This document shows positions 12,712 to 25,504 of a DNA stretch of 64,000 nt, one piece after another. Position 1 is the stretch's first letter. Each line of letters begins with the position of its first letter. The stretch covers positions 175,100,242 to 175,164,241 of the forward strand of contig OX457059.1 of the NCBI GenBank assembly GCA_949752795.1, read 5' to 3'. The notes below the pieces were generated by a model. That model made no database searches and was not told where the DNA came from. It saw nothing but the letters and a program-made list of their open reading frames with translations. The DNA is from Hyperoodon ampullatus. Lineage: Eukaryota > Chordata > Mammalia > Artiodactyla > Ziphiidae. Made by a program: the position numbers and the translations under genes.

Positions 12712-14655
12712 TTTGCATTCTCTCGCCCTCTCCCAAATGGCGGCCTCAGCAAAAAAGAAGAATAAGAAGGGGAAGTCTGTCTCCCTGACAGACTTTCTGG
12801 CTGAGGATGGAGGGAATGGTGGAGGAAGCACCTACGTCCCCAAACCAGATAGCTGAGCTGATGAAACAGATGACCTAGAAGGACATGTTTCAACTACTGG
12901 CATAGTAATGATGATGACGTGTATAGGGCACCTCCAGTTGACCGTTCCATCCTGCCCACTGCTCCACGGGCTGCTTGGGAACCCGAGCCATTGACTGGAG
13001 CCATCTTCCCAAATTGCCACCCTACACTGCTTTTCTAGGGAACCTGTCCTATGATGTGACAGAAGACTCCATTAAGGAATTCTTTAGAGGATTAAACATC
13101 AGTGCAGTGTGTTTACTGGGTGAACCCAGCAATCCTGAGAGGTTGAAAAGTTTTGGTTATGCTGAATTTGAGTACCTGGATTCCTTGCTCAGTGCCCTGA
13201 GCCTCAGTGAAGAGTTTCTAGGTAACAGGAGAATTGAAGTGGACGTTGCTGATCAAGCACAGGGTAAAGCCAGGGATGATTGTTCTTTCGGCTGAGATAG
13301 AAATCAGGATTCTGAAAAAACAGATACAGATTGGAGGCCCGTCGTGCTGCAGCTTTGATGGCTACACACCTAGAAGAGGTGATGAAGGCTTAGAGACAAA
13401 TATACAGATCATTATTATTCAGACCTATATCGTGATGGGTATAGGGACAGTTACCACGATGGTCCACGCCAGGACATGGATCGATATGGAGCCAAGATTG
13501 CTATGATCACGGAGGCAGCAGAGATTACAGTAATGGCTGCTATGCCAGGATGGGCAGTGGAAGAAGAGCGTTTGGTAGTGAGTGCCACAGGGTGACGTCT
13601 ACAGAGGAGGTGAAGACGGCTATAAAGACAGATAAGACAGACAGGATGACCAGTCACGGAGCTCTAGAGATGCATACTCTTGGGATGACTGTAGGCATGA
13701 TGATAGATGTCCCCCCAGAGACTCAAACTGAACCTAAAGCCTCGGAGTACTCCTAAAGAAGATGATTCCTCTGCTAGCACGTCCCAGTCCAGTCGAGCAG
13801 CCTCTCTGTTTGGAGGAGGAAAGCCTGTGGGCACAACTACTAGAGAACAAGTAGAAGAGCCACTATAGAAGGAACAGGAGAAACTGCAACATCAGCTGGA
13901 TGAGCCAAAGCTAGAACAACGGCCTCTGGAGAGATACCCAAGCTGGCAAAGTGAAGAAACTCAGGAACGGGAATGGTCAAGGACAGGAAGTGAGTCATCA
14001 TGGACTAGGACCTCAGCCACATCTGGCAGAAACGCACGAAGGAGAAAGAGTGAGAAGTCTCTAGAAAATGAAACACCCAATAAAGAGGAAAACTGTCCGT
14101 CTCTAACTTCTAAGCCTCCCAAACCCGAACAGCCTCTAAAGGTAATGCCAGCCCCTCCACGAAAGGAGAATGCTTGGGTGAAGCAAAGTTCTAACCCTCC
14201 TGCTCAATCTCAGAGCTCAGACATAGAGCAGCAGTCCCCTACAAGTGGTGGAGGGAAAGTAGTTACAGCTCAACCATCTGAGGAAGGACCAGCAAGGAAA
14301 GATGAAAATAAAATAGATGGGGTGAGTGTCCCAAAAGGCCAGAGTGGTAACTCCAGCCATGGTCCAGGAAATGGAGGGAACAAAGACCACTGGAAGGGGT
14401 CAGATAGGAAAGCTGGCAAAAAGGATCAAGATGCCAGATCTGCACCTGAGCCAAAGAAAACTGAAGAAGATCCAGCCTCGAAGTTCAGGTCTGCAAGGAA
14501 GTATGCTGCTCTCACCATTGATGGTGAAGATGAAAATGAGGGAGACGATTACACCAAATAGAACTCTGCATTCTGTGCTTTCTCCTAGACTCTCTCCCTG
14601 CTGGAACATTCGAGAGCAAATCAAACCTCTATCCAGACAAGAAAAAATAAAACTC
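12712..14655 (+). pseudogene. EIF4B: EIF4B processed pseudogene
   Basis: An intronless, damaged copy of the mRNA for eukaryotic translation initiation factor 4B, the RNA-binding cofactor of the eIF4A helicase. The ATG is at 12737, preceded by a stretch resembling the EIF4B 5' UTR ('ctctcgccctctcccaa'). The N-terminus MAASAKKKNKKGK is clear. At codon 40 a Trp codon has become TGA (12854-12856), and a one-base loss near 12897 shifts the frame. The RRM is readable at 12975-13295, with RNP2-like LGNLSYD and RNP1-like SFGYAEF, before a stop. The Asp/Arg/Tyr-rich middle is fragmented by several shifts. The C-terminal part is open for 138 codons (14145-14561), ending DGEDENEGDDYTK. The region after the stop resembles 3' UTR to about 14655 and perhaps to 14900. 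No terminal poly(A) or clear target duplication was found. The parent gene lies elsewhere. Confidence 0.93.
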
Positions 14656-14984
14656 ACCATCTCTGGAAAAGAAAAATTTGTAAAAAGCACATACTCTTCC
14701 CATTCTCAAAGAGGTGTCTTCACTTTGTTTCTTAGAGACCTCCAACCCCATGTAAACTTCTAGTTGTAAAGTGCACTCGACACCCAACCACACACTCCAG
14801 AGTTGCTGGGACACTCACGATGTTCTCTTCACAATTTCTCTACAGTCTTGGGATTGTTGATTATAATACTAACTGTATATTTACCTAAGAAGCTTTCTAA
14901 AAATCCAGTATGAACAAATTCACAAGCCAAAAAACATATTGTCAAATTATGCATCCTGCTTTTGAATTCAGGAGTGATGGTCAC

Positions 14985-15240
14985 TAGCTCTGATGGATGA
15001 AAGATGGGGTCACCTTCTTTGACATGCCTTCCATGGAGAAATGGGGTCTATGTCCCCTCCCCTTGGACCTGGGCCAGCTCTGTGACTGCTGACTACTATA
15101 ACACAGAGAAATGATGTGACTTTCCAAATCCAGGTCTTAGAAGAATGGCAACTTCCTCTTCTGGTCTCTTGGAAAACTCACTCTTGGAGCCCAAGGTAAC
15201 CGTGGAAGAAGTGTGACTCTCTTGCTGGAAAGATCATCTA
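14985..15240 (+). repeat. Unclassified interspersed repeat, copy A
   Basis: A common mammalian repeat pattern: 'ccttccatggagaaatgggg', 'tggacctgggccagctctgtgactgc', then 'cttcctcttctggtctcttggaa' and 'actcttggagcccaag'. A related segment occurs at 16865-17330. It looks like an old LTR-type or DNA-element repeat; I cannot name the family securely. Confidence 0.4.
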
Positions 15241-16860
15241 GACAGACCTTTAGACAAACGGAGGGGATGAGAGGCCCAGATGGGTCTGCCTTCCAGCCAT
15301 CCCCTTCAAGGTACCTCAGAAGTGAGAGAGAAATCCACGTGAAAAGTGGATCCTCCTGCTGCAGCCCCCTAGCCTGGCATGGATCAGTGAAACCTACTCA
15401 GAAAATCCCTTCCTGCACTCCTGAACCTACAAATCTTGAGCAAATAAATGGTTTGTTTCAAAGTATGAAGTTTGGAGATAATTTATTTCACAGTAATATC
15501 TTCCAGGAACTGAATTTGGTCCAGGGAATGGGGACCCACCATACCAAAAACTTCAGACAAGTGGCTGGAAGGGCCTTGAGCTGATGGTGGATGAGGGTTT
15601 GAAGGACAGTAAGAAGATCGTCATTTGGGGGCTAGAGAGAAGGCAGCCCGCACTACACCGCAGCAGAAAATCCAGCTGCAATGCATCCCATGGCAGCACA
15701 GAGAGGAGAAAATATACTTACTGAGCTGGTGGATTTGGTGACAGATATTTCCTGGCAGAAAGCTGAAAGTACCAACAAATTTCCTAGACACATATGATAG
15801 GATACAGACAGAGAGACGAGGGTATAAAAATATAAATAAATAAAGAAGAAATATTTAGTTTTCAGACAGAATTAGAGGAAACATAAGCTGGGACCTGCTG
15901 AGTCAAAAAATAAAACTGCCTCTTGACTGGAGCCTCTTCAGTCTGCAAAAGACTCTCAAAATAAGAAATGACCTCAGGGAAAACATCAAACCAGGGTGAG
16001 CACAGTTAAATGGTGGCCTTAGTATGAAGATCTCCGGGGGTAGTTGTAAGACCCTTTGTTGAGACCTTAGAAGAATGTCAAGACATGTACATTAAGATCT
16101 CTAAGAATCTTAAGAATCCTTTCAACTTGACTAGAGAGTTGCTAAGGATCTTATGACCCTGGCCCCGTAGCTCCTGATGTGCAGTCCTGGAAGGGCCTGT
16201 TCCAGAAAGAGATGTGGTATAAAAAGAATATATTATAATCTGATACACAGGAATCCCACAAGGTTTTTAAAGAAAATATATCCTCTAAGACTGAAAGAGG
16301 CAGAGACAGGACAAATACAGGACTTTGACTTTCCCCCAATTTTCACACACAGGAAGCAGGCAGAGAAGTCTTCTGATCTAGAAACATCCTGCCATTTCTT
16401 AGGGAAAAGGAAGGATGTCTCAGAGGACAGAACCAAGTGCAGGAAGGTCCCAATCAAGTAACTGGCAACATGTGCCTGGTTGGACATCAGGGTTGCTGGG
16501 GACCAGTGACTTCACATGCTCTCTGCTGTCCCATTTTTTGAGCAGGCATGTCTACTTTCTCCTGTGTACATCTCACCATCTTACACTAGATGCAAGAGGG
16601 AAAGATAATTTGTCTTCTTAGCTCAGAGCTTTTAAGATCGAAAGGAACCCTTTTAATGGAATCCTGCCCAAGGATCCTTATCCATTGGTCTGATTTAGTT
16701 TAGGAAATCCTGGACTTTGAGCCTGAACCTGATGTTGTAATGAGATTAAACTTGCAGGGATCTTGGGAGGGAAGATGAGTATATTTCACATGTAGGAGAA
16801 ATGTAAACAATTCCTGGCCAGAGAGAACACTGAGGCCATTTCAAGATGTATATAAATGCA
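15241..16860. other. Intergenic, no gene seen
   Basis: AT-moderate desert sequence with no clear repeat family and no credible coding frame. Confidence 0.4.
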
Positions 16861-16864
16861 TTCA

Positions 16865-17330
16865 CTCTCCCTGCTTTGGGGTGTGGGACATCTGTCACCT
16901 CTCCTTAAATCTGGACAAGGCTTGTGACTGCTTCACGTGACAGAATGTGGCAGATATGGCCCCGGCTTCCAGATGCAGACATAAGAGGTAAGGGAGGCCT
17001 CCACTCTCTCTCTTTTGGAAGACCCGCTGGGTCACCATGTCAGCAGTCCAGCTACCCTGCTGAGGGCCATAAGATGAGGCCCTGAGACCACGTGGAGTGG
17101 GGAGGGACGTAGCTGCCCATCAGGCACCAGATGTGTGAGTGAAGGGACCATCTCGGAAGTGGACCCCCAGCCAGCACCTCAAAGACCAGGGACAAGCCAT
17201 CCGGCTGAACCCTGCCTCAGCTTCTGGCCACAAAATCTGGGGCAAAACAAGATGGTGGCCTTAAGCCACTGTTACACAGTGTTTGTGGCCTTGGAAGTAG
17301 CCGAAATATCCTCCTTATAACTTGTTGGCT
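16865..17330 (+). repeat. Unclassified interspersed repeat, copy B
   Basis: Shares the layout of the 14985-15240 repeat: 'ggacaaggcttgtgactgc', 'agaatgtggcagatatgg', 'ctctcttttggaagacccgc', and a tail 'ccttaagccactgttacac' that resembles the 'ttttaagccactaagtttt' end common to several old LTR-like repeats. Diverged; family not assigned. Confidence 0.4.
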
Positions 17331-18340
17331 TCACGTCTCTAAGAAACTTTAAAGAGAGTTAATACTCCCTGCCTCAGCCTCCAGACAAGCAGAATGGCTA
17401 CCAAGTTACCAGGGCAACCAAGACTCGTGTGATTCATCTAAAATTAGACAGCAACAGCCTTGCACGAGGACAGCAGCTGTATTGCTCACGCCCTCCTCTA
17501 AGCCCTGAGTTTTCATGAAACTTGGCATCTCCGGAGCCTACTTAGACTGTAACTTACCTTGTAAGTGAATGTCCTTTTCCCCGATTAGACTAGTCTTGCA
17601 GTAGAAGGTGCAAGAAAGCCAATTTCCAGACTCAGAGCTGGCAGATCCTTTAAGAGCAGTCATTTCTGAGCTGTCTCAGGTCATGATTGCTTTTCCTAAC
17701 ATTAGTTATACTAGAAATGATAAAATATTTTTGTACGAGTGTTAGATCTTTATGTCCTTAGACTACAGACATTTAACGCCTATTGAAGCTTTTATTTACT
17801 CGGCCCATCAGCTTTCTGCAATTTGACCATCCAGTGATTAACCAAAACTGAAAAATTTGTTTCTCATGAAGTTTTGAAAGCCCCTCTACATTTTTATCAA
17901 AGTCTTATAACAAAGAGGAGCTATAAAAAGTATTATTTCAAAAGTTGAGAAAACGAATATTTGAACTTTCTTATCAGAGCTCAGAGTCTTACATGTGAAC
18001 GATCCCATGAGCTACCCACACCCTCAGTTTGCTCTGGAGCTGACCAGAAGAGCAGAAAAATATCTGTTGGTTTGCTTCTTTATGCAAAACCTGTCATCCC
18101 CAAATCAGCAAGTGTTCCATGGAATAGATCTGTGATGGGACCTGTGGGGTGTTTTTATGAAGATACACACTTTCTCATAATACTGTTATGTCACTCCCAA
18201 GCCCAAAGGAGAGGTACAGAACCTAAAATTAGTTATTTGTAAGCTTTTCATGCTAGTGGGAAACTATGTGTAAATTCCGCCCCTTTCCGAAGATTGGTCA
18301 TTGTCTTCAGTAAATTATCATTTAAAAATCAGAAAAGCAT
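17331..18340. other. Intergenic, no gene seen
   Basis: AT-rich desert sequence, with no recognisable repeat or coding frame. Confidence 0.4.
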
Positions 18341-18347
18341 TCCATAT

Positions 18348-18709
18348 AAAAGACAGATGGGGACTTCCCTGGTGGTGCCGTGGTTAAGAATCCACCTGCC
18401 AATGCAGGGTTCACGGGTTCGATCCCTGGTCCGGGAAGATCCCACTTGCCATGGAGCAACTAAGCCCGTGCACCACAACTACTGAGCCTGCACTCTAGAG
18501 CCCGCGAGCCACAACTACTGAGCCCGCGTGCCACAGCTACTGAAGCCCGCACGCCTAGACCCCATTCTCCCTAATAAGAGAAGCCACCGCAATGAGAAGC
18601 CCGCGCACCACAACAAAGAGTAGCTCCCACTCGCCGCAACTAGAGAAAGCCCGCATGCAGCAACGACGACCCAACACAGCCAAAAAAAAACAACAAAAAA
18701 AGACAGATG
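18348..18709 (+). mobile_element. CHR-1-like SINE, long form, with target-site duplications
   Basis: The head GGACTTCCCTGGTGGTGCCG is followed by an unusually long body with three 'acaactactgagcc'-type units, then 'agaaagcccgcatgcagcaa' and an A-rich tail. The perfect duplication AAAAGACAGATG flanks it at 18348-18359 and 18698-18709. It belongs to the tRNA-derived CHR group of Cetacea and relatives and is older than the copies at 40329 and 62454. Confidence 0.85.
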
Positions 18710-21165
18710 TATGTGTTGAATAACAAACATTTTGGAATAAAGCAATATTATTTCCAATGTGGCTTATGCTATAAATATGGAACCCACAACAATAAAATTA
18801 TTTAGAAAATAATATTCAGATTTTTATTTCTTTGACTTTTAGCTGCAAGACTTGAAAAATACGTTCAGCCTTAGTTCATCTGAACTGCCAAAGTTCTAAA
18901 ATCCCAGTTGATTAGAGCTTTATTCTTAGTAAACAACAATTCTGAGAAATTGAAAGATATATTTTCTGTGCAGTTCATGTATTCATTTCATTGTACAACA
19001 CAACCCAGGAGATTTGAGGCATTTAAAAGAAACTTTCCTCCTTTCTCCCCCTGGCAATTGATTCTCACAGTACAGACTCTGCCATTTCCACTGCTGACAA
19101 CCCCGGCTGGTAGGCAAGGTGCCTGCCGAACCCCCATTCCCAGCTTCTCAGGCTCCCTTCCAGACTCCATGGCCAAGCAGCCAGCCCCTCAGTTGGTGGC
19201 CTCGGTCCATCGGGAAGGCTGGTCTGAGGCAAGGATGGGAGCCGCATCGTGGGAGCATCGCTCCTCTCGTCAGCCCTGTGAGCCCCCAGACCCCCCGCCC
19301 TGCCCCACGGCTGCCCCCTGCACCCTCCACCCTCAAGGCCTCTGAAGGGGCCAAGGCTGATGCTGGGCTCCTGGCCAACCCGCTGGGCACCCTAGTTCCC
19401 CTCTGGCGACCACAGCTCCCACATCGGCGGTTTAATCCCCCAGCTGGTGGTGGGCCCGTGGTCCATCTGGGACCTCGGCAACCCCACCCTGAGCCTCCAG
19501 CCTCTGTGCTCAACACTGTGGCACGTTGAGGGATGGGCCGACCAGAAGACCTCTTCACCCTCCCAGCGGGGCATCAAGGCCAGGAAGGAGGGAGCAAAGA
19601 CACAGTCAAAAACAGACCAAAAGCAACGACCTGCAATGCAGAGGAAGCACGGTGTGTGGTGTGGCTGGCGGAGGGGGGCTGAGCTGACGGGGTGGCCAGA
19701 GGGAAGGGGTAAGTGCGGGGGAAAGGCCTCAGGTCCGAACGAAGGGACGAGCATCCCGTGAGGAGCTGGTGGACGACCTGAAGGCAGGTGCCAGCCCAAC
19801 TCCCAGCAGACTGCAGAGGCCACACGCAGTCCCACGGGGATGGCACGTGGGCAAGCGAGGCGAGGCTGATCCATCAATGAAATGCCAGCTGAGGGTCCCA
19901 AGCTGGGAAGCAGCATGCTGTGAGTTATATCTTTCGGGGTCTCTCTGACAGCAGTCAGGCAGGAGGCAGACCAGAGTGGACGCAGGGAGGGCAGGACTCA
20001 AGGCAAGAAGTGACCGAGCCCTGGAACCCCAGCAGGAGAGGGCCTGGAGAGTGGGCAGGTCCCCCTTGGAGCCCAGTTGGCGGACTTGCTGTTGGTTGAT
20101 TGGGGGCGGGCGTGAGGGGAGGGGGGGATCGACGGGAGACCCCCGGGATGTTTTACCAAGAGGAGGGGACTGGGTGGGAGGGGGGAGAGACACTGACCCC
20201 TCGCCAGGTCCCCCCGAGCTCTGGGCCTGTCGCTGGGCTGAGGGCACCATGGGCCCCTCTGCCCAAGCCACGCTCAACAGGACCAGAGGCTGCTGTGGGC
20301 CCATAGGTGACCCCGCTGCTGCCCTGTCCCCGTCCACTGCCCTCCCCACAGGGCTGCGGGTGTCCAGCGGGCTTTCCGGGTGGGAGGTAGGGCGGGGCTG
20401 CTATCGGGCTCTCATCCGGGACAGTGCAGGCATCCCCCCGCCCCGCGTCGTACCCCCTCCTGCAGCTCTGAGCAGCTGCGTGGCCTCTGCTGACCTCCTG
20501 TTCCAGGTCTCAGGACCGAGGTTTCGAGAACGATGGGAGAGGAGAAGCCCGCTTGGCTAGTGGTGCCCGCAGACGGGCAGCCTCCTTGATGCTCACCTGA
20601 CCGGGAACTCGGCAGGACAGGCTGGCTCCGAGGGCAAACCCCTCTATTTCTGAAAGACAGCAACACGCGTCTCAGCTGCAGGAGTGGGGGCTGACTTTCT
20701 GGGAAGTACCACCACTCAATGGCGAGACCCACTCCCTGCTGACACTGAGAGGGTCCCAGCTAAGGGGACCAGCACACGCTCGGTCTCGTGGTCGTATATG
20801 TTGTATCAGCAAAGCCCCATGAAATGCAGAAACGCAGCCCCCAACCAGCCCATCCTGGGAGGCCCTGAAGAGGCTCCAGGTCATCCAGAGGAAGGTCCCT
20901 CTAAGGCCACTGACAAACAGAGCCCACGGCCCAGCCCCACGATTCGGCCCCAGCCTCGCCGTGGAGAACATGCCTCGCTGTGCAGTCACAACGGGCAAAG
21001 CTGTCCCAGGCGGCTGAGTTTGGGATGATTATTTCCAGACCCGTTTCTCCCCTCCTTATTCTAAGCTTCTAGCATGACCACGGGAGCCCGTAGATTCCCA
21101 TATGGGGACATTATTTGGTGAATGGGTTTAACCAATGACTCGGTCCTGGGGTTTCTTTCTTCAGC
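18710..21165. other. Intergenic, GC-rich from 19.1 kb, no gene seen
   Basis: Between 19.1 and 20.95 kb the DNA is GC-rich and has overlapping open frames of up to 206 codons on both strands. These are Pro/Ser/Gly-rich and match nothing, so I treat them as compositional. A G-run segment at 20100-20190 could form quadruplexes. No splice-bounded exon was convincing. Confidence 0.4.
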
Positions 21166-21169
21166 TCAA

Positions 21170-21540
21170 GAACCTGACGCCACCAAGCCTGATCTTCAAA
21201 TTATTTATCAGCCTCAGCAGAAAAGTGAAAACTGACATTTAGTTAGAAGGAAGACCACTGTCTGCTCATAACACTCACCCTAAAGGGTGAGGTCCTTGTA
21301 CCTGCAGCCTCCCGGGACTCGCAAATCATTTCCCAGTCACATTTTCTAAAAGATAACAGTGGCATTACAATTGAATTCACTGGATAATGATTAAAATTTT
21401 AAAACACTCTCTATTTAAATCAAGTCATTATTTTGCTGATTCTTCTGTGCTTCGCAATCACAAGTTTCAAAATGGCTGATTGGCCATAAATCAAAACGTA
21501 AGGCTCTGGTATTATTTTTTTATACAGATGAAGAAGTCTG
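21170..21540. promoter_or_regulatory. Candidate conserved non-coding segment
   Basis: An AT-rich, repeat-free island next to GC-rich sequence. It contains ACAATTGAATT (near 21368), GGATAATGATTAAAAT (near 21383) and AAATTATTTATCAG (near 21199), all homeodomain or MEF2/GATA-like cores. A desert enhancer is possible; conservation was not tested. Confidence 0.2.
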
Positions 21541-22865
21541 AATCTTTGCCAGTGCTCACCTGGTGACCTTCTGCACGCTTCACTCTTTCTTCCAGGTGTG
21601 TTGTGATTCTACAGGTGAGTAAACCACAGCCATTGACATTTGACTAGACTTGACCTTTCCTACCCAGACATCCCTCTGGATGGAAGGTATGTGACTCAGT
21701 GAAAAAACGCACTTGAACACTGGAAATTAAATCCCTTTTTGTATTCAGTGAGCTTATGTTTGAGGGAAATTAATGCTATTTAAAAATATTGCAAGAGACT
21801 TAGAAGAAAGCTCGGACTCACTGGCTGCACCACGTGGCTTACACCCACTGTTCACTCCATAAACTGTTTAGACACAGTCCTCAGAGACCAGGAACTGCAC
21901 GCCTGACACACAGTGCTTCCTTTTACACAAAAAGGACCTTGAAAGCATCAACTTCTTCTAAACCTGTAAATTACACCATAAAACCCTCAAGCAGGCAGGG
22001 CCTCTCCAAGCCTGGTCTGCACTGAGGGTCCCCGGCTCCTCCAGCACCCAGGTGGCCCCAGCCACAGGCCAAGGGCAGAGACCTCAGCAGGAAGAGGCCA
22101 CGCGAGGGTGAGAGGAGGGAGGGTGAGTCGGACGTAAAGGGCGCCCGGCGCACTGTTAACTCGCGGGCAGGCCTGACGGCGCCTCCTTTCTTCTCCCTGA
22201 GCCACCTGGAAGTGCAGGTCCAGGAACCTGCACCACGCCTTTGCTCTGAAGCATTGCAGGTCCGGGTCTGTGCAGATGTGGTCCAGGTGGGAACCCCGGA
22301 CTTTGGCAGAGAGAGGGCGGACACCTGCGATCGGCCAATGTGCTGAGCCTCCACCCCCCAGAGCCCGCAGCAGCATTCCCCTGACGAGGGCAGAGGAGGG
22401 AGAGTTACCCCAGAAGAGCACCGAACCCCATCTTCACGGAGAGCATCCTTCGTCATAAAGTCTTAGAAAGAAAGGACCGAGGGAAGGAGGAGTTTTCCAA
22501 CTTTCAGGTCCTGTAAACTGTGACAAAAATCCAGAAGTGATAAAGAAACTCAAAAGTTCAGAGAGAAACTACTTTTACGGCATTCTTCTTCATTAATAGC
22601 AGGCTTCTGAGGGCAGGCTGCAAGCTACAACAGCAGACAAGTACCAAACATCCTGATACATTTATCAAGAAAATAAAAAAGACTTTTCAGTTGTAGAAGT
22701 ATATTTAAGGCCAGAGAAATACGTCAAAACTAAAGTGATAAGGAAAACATCAGGTTCAGAACAGCTGCTCAGTATGAATGCATTTTGTTCAAATAATTCG
22801 GCTCTAAAGGTGGAGAAGCCCGAACACATATTTGCCAAGCTGTAACAGTGGTAATCTCTAGGTAT
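21541..22865. other. Intergenic, no gene seen
   Basis: Mixed sequence. Between 21970 and 22460 overlapping frames on both strands reflect GC content, not a recognisable protein. Confidence 0.4.
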
Positions 22866-22869
22866 TGGG

Positions 22870-22914
22870 ATTATTATTATACATTATTATTATTATTATT
22901 ACTACTACTACTAT
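22870..22914 (+). repeat. (ATT)n/(ACT)n microsatellite
   Basis: A run of ATT triplets passes directly into five ACT triplets, giving a compound trinucleotide microsatellite of about 45 bp. Confidence 0.9.
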
Positions 22915-22977
22915 CATTTGCTTCTCTGATGTACAGTTGCCATTTATGTAACATTTGCAAAGGTAAAAATGTCATTA

Positions 22978-23187
22978 GGGCTTCCCTGGTGGCACAGTGG
23001 TTGAGAGTCCGCCTGCTGATGCAGGGGACACGGGTTCGTGCCCCGGTCCGGGAGGATTCCACGTGCCGCGGAGTGGCTGGGCCCGTGAGCCATGGCCACT
23101 GAGCCTGCGCGTCCAGAGCCTGCGCTCCGCAACGGGAGAGGCCGCAACAGTGAGAGGCCCACGTACCGCAAAAAAAAAAAAAAAAAA
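22978..23187 (+). mobile_element. CHR-2-like SINE
   Basis: Head GGGCTTCCCTGGTGGCACAG, B-box-like 'gggttcgtgcccc', body 'gccgcggagtggctgggccc', end 'aggcccacgtaccgc' and a 17-18 A tail. Nearly identical to the copies at 40329 and 62454. Target duplications are unclear. Confidence 0.88.
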
Positions 23188-23189
23188 TC

Positions 23190-24220
23190 ACGCCATTAAA
23201 CACTTTTTGGACAAAGAGCCTACTATCACTTTCATGCTAGAAATTGATGCAAATGTGCTCTTCTTATCATTGGCACTTTAGAAAGCGTAGGCTCTGGAAT
23301 TTTTTATGAAAAAGTCCAAGAAGCCTGCCGTCCGTCCCATCTGTAGTGGGGTGGGGGGCATCCCCCAGACCTCCGCTGCCACCGTTGCTTCCTCGGCAAG
23401 CCAGGACCCTCCGTTCAGCAGGGCAGAGTCAGCTCCGGCCCAACCGGCGGAGGCTCCCCAGAGACGGGCCCCGGCTCCCGGCGCAGCCCCTCCTGTACTC
23501 GGGGGTCCCCCGTGCAAGACAGCTACACCAGGCACTTGTTAAAACAAGACTCAGTCCAAGGCCCTGCAGTAGGATGGAGCCTGAACCCAGCTCCGAATGC
23601 GACGGGGCAAGCAGGGCTTTGCAGGGACAGGACGGCCCCTGAGAGCGGCCGGCTGGGGTCTCAGCGGGGAGGATCCTAACCTGATGCCAGGGCAGAGGGA
23701 GCAGCCACAGCCGCTCGGCAGGACGCTGTCACAGCCAGGCAGCGTCCCTGGCGCGTGGGAGCCACGCCGGCCCAGATTGCACGCAGGCCTCCCGGCCCCA
23801 CCTGCCTTCCAAAGACGCTGTCCCTTCGGCCTGGGCACAGAAATCCACTTGCTGTCAAGGAACGCGTGGAGGCTGTTGGTTGTCACGTCTGCACTTCACG
23901 CTCCAGGCTCCTGCGCTCACGTCCCGTCTGACCAGGGCCACCTGGACATTACTGTCCCGCGGGGTCATGTTCTCCCCCGAACCTGGGAGGAGGACAGGGC
24001 TGTGATCGCATCTCAGGCGTCACCCACCTGGAGGGTCCCCCGGGCATGGGTGGGAAGCATGGTCAGAGGGCAAAGCGAGGCCCTGGTCTCTCTCTCCGTG
24101 TCCAAGGTCGCACACAGAATCCTGGCCTGAGCGCGAACGTCCCCACAAAGGAGCAGAACCCGGCCACAGTCACTTCGGGCAAAGCGGCTGTCCTCACACC
24201 TTTCACACATTGATTAATCT
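23190..24220. other. Intergenic, GC-rich, no gene seen
   Basis: Overlapping open frames on both strands (up to 177 codons at 23597-24130) are compositional and resemble no known family. Confidence 0.4.
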
Positions 24221-24224
24221 TAAT

Positions 24225-24310
24225 CACAGATGTATCCAATCAATCAATCGGAGTATATTGACTGCACACCTGCCACGTGCCAGACACCAAGCAGGGCCCT
24301 GGGCAGAGGG
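24225..24310 (+). repeat. MIR-like fragment
   Basis: The segment 'tattgactgcacacctgcc' followed by 'acgtgccagacaccaagcag' fits the MIR 3' pattern 'ttattgagcacctactatgtgccaggcac'. Confidence 0.4.
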
Positions 24311-25410
24311 TCAGCGGGGGGACGCAGTCCTGCCCCGTGGCACCAGGTCTGCTGGGGTGAATGCCATGGAGTCCTTAGAACAGCTTGCCTCTCCTGGTTC
24401 TTAGGATGAGGATGAAGCCACAAATACCTGGGGAAAGAGGCAGGATAAAGAGAAGCAGGGCATCTTCTGCTCCAACGTACGTGTGGCCGTGTGGCCAGGG
24501 TGGCTTCTCCCGCGTGCCAGCAGACAGCCAGAGAGGCAAGGCTCGGGAGCGGTGTACAGAAGCCCTTGCCTCAGCTCCAGCCCAGAGGAAACCTTTAACT
24601 CACTGTGTTCACTATGATGAAGCTCTCATTTCTGCCGCCCCTCTGCGTGGGCCACGGGGAAAGGCCAAGAGGAAGGGGAGGCGGGCAGATCCTACAAGGC
24701 CCTGGCAGCCGGCCTGGGACTGGACCCGAGGGCAGAGGGCACAGGACAAGCAGTGGATGCTGCCCCCCGGAGCCCCTGTGCCTCCGAGTGGAAGGAGATG
24801 GACGTTCTGATGCTTGGATGGTCAGGCCACCTCCAAGCTGCTTGCTCAATTCCCACTGGCTCCAGAGAGAAAGTCTGGAAATGCAGTGGCTGGAAACTAG
24901 AGGCCACAGTAATTGCCCCGGGTCTGCTGAGATTCGCTAACTGCTTCCAGAAAGGGAAGGGGGTCCCTGAGCAGTGGCAGTGAGCCCCTCAAGAGGGCCC
25001 CGGCCGGGCACCCGCTCAGACGGAAGTAACGCACATCTCATCACCTCGATCCAGGTGTATGGGAGCAAGACCACGTGGCAGGTCCCTCAAGGCAGAAACT
25101 TCTCCAATGCCTTTATTATTCCACTTTCTTAGGAAAAATGCTCTTTCTTTGGATACAACTTTGGGCTTTTCTTTAAAAAAAAATCTTTTTAAAAATTATA
25201 AGTGTAAGTCTAAGCACATTTTCCCACTGATTCTCATTTGATTTCCAAGCCATCAGAAGTTCTTACCTGCCTTGGAGCCTCGGCTCAGGCTGCATAAGGT
25301 AGCTCAGGTACACCGACTCACCAAACTCCTGTAAAATAAACACTCAAAACCACTAGGAGACAAGTGGTGAGGCTCCGAAGGCCCTCTGAGGGGTTTATCT
25401 TCTTTTCACA
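24311..25410. other. Intergenic, no gene seen
   Basis: GC-moderate sequence with no recognisable repeat family or coding exon. Confidence 0.4.
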
Positions 25411-25413
25411 AAT

Positions 25414-25459
25414 TTCAAGGTTTCTTTTTTTTTTAAGATTTTTTTTTTTTGAATGTGGA

Positions 25460-25504
<45 letters not shown>

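Noticed and set aside
22978..23187. tRNA gene, suggested by A/B-box-like words in the SINE heads
   Set aside because: These are Pol III promoter remnants of tRNA-derived CHR SINEs. No cloverleaf with a proper anticodon arm is formed, and A tails and target duplications are present.
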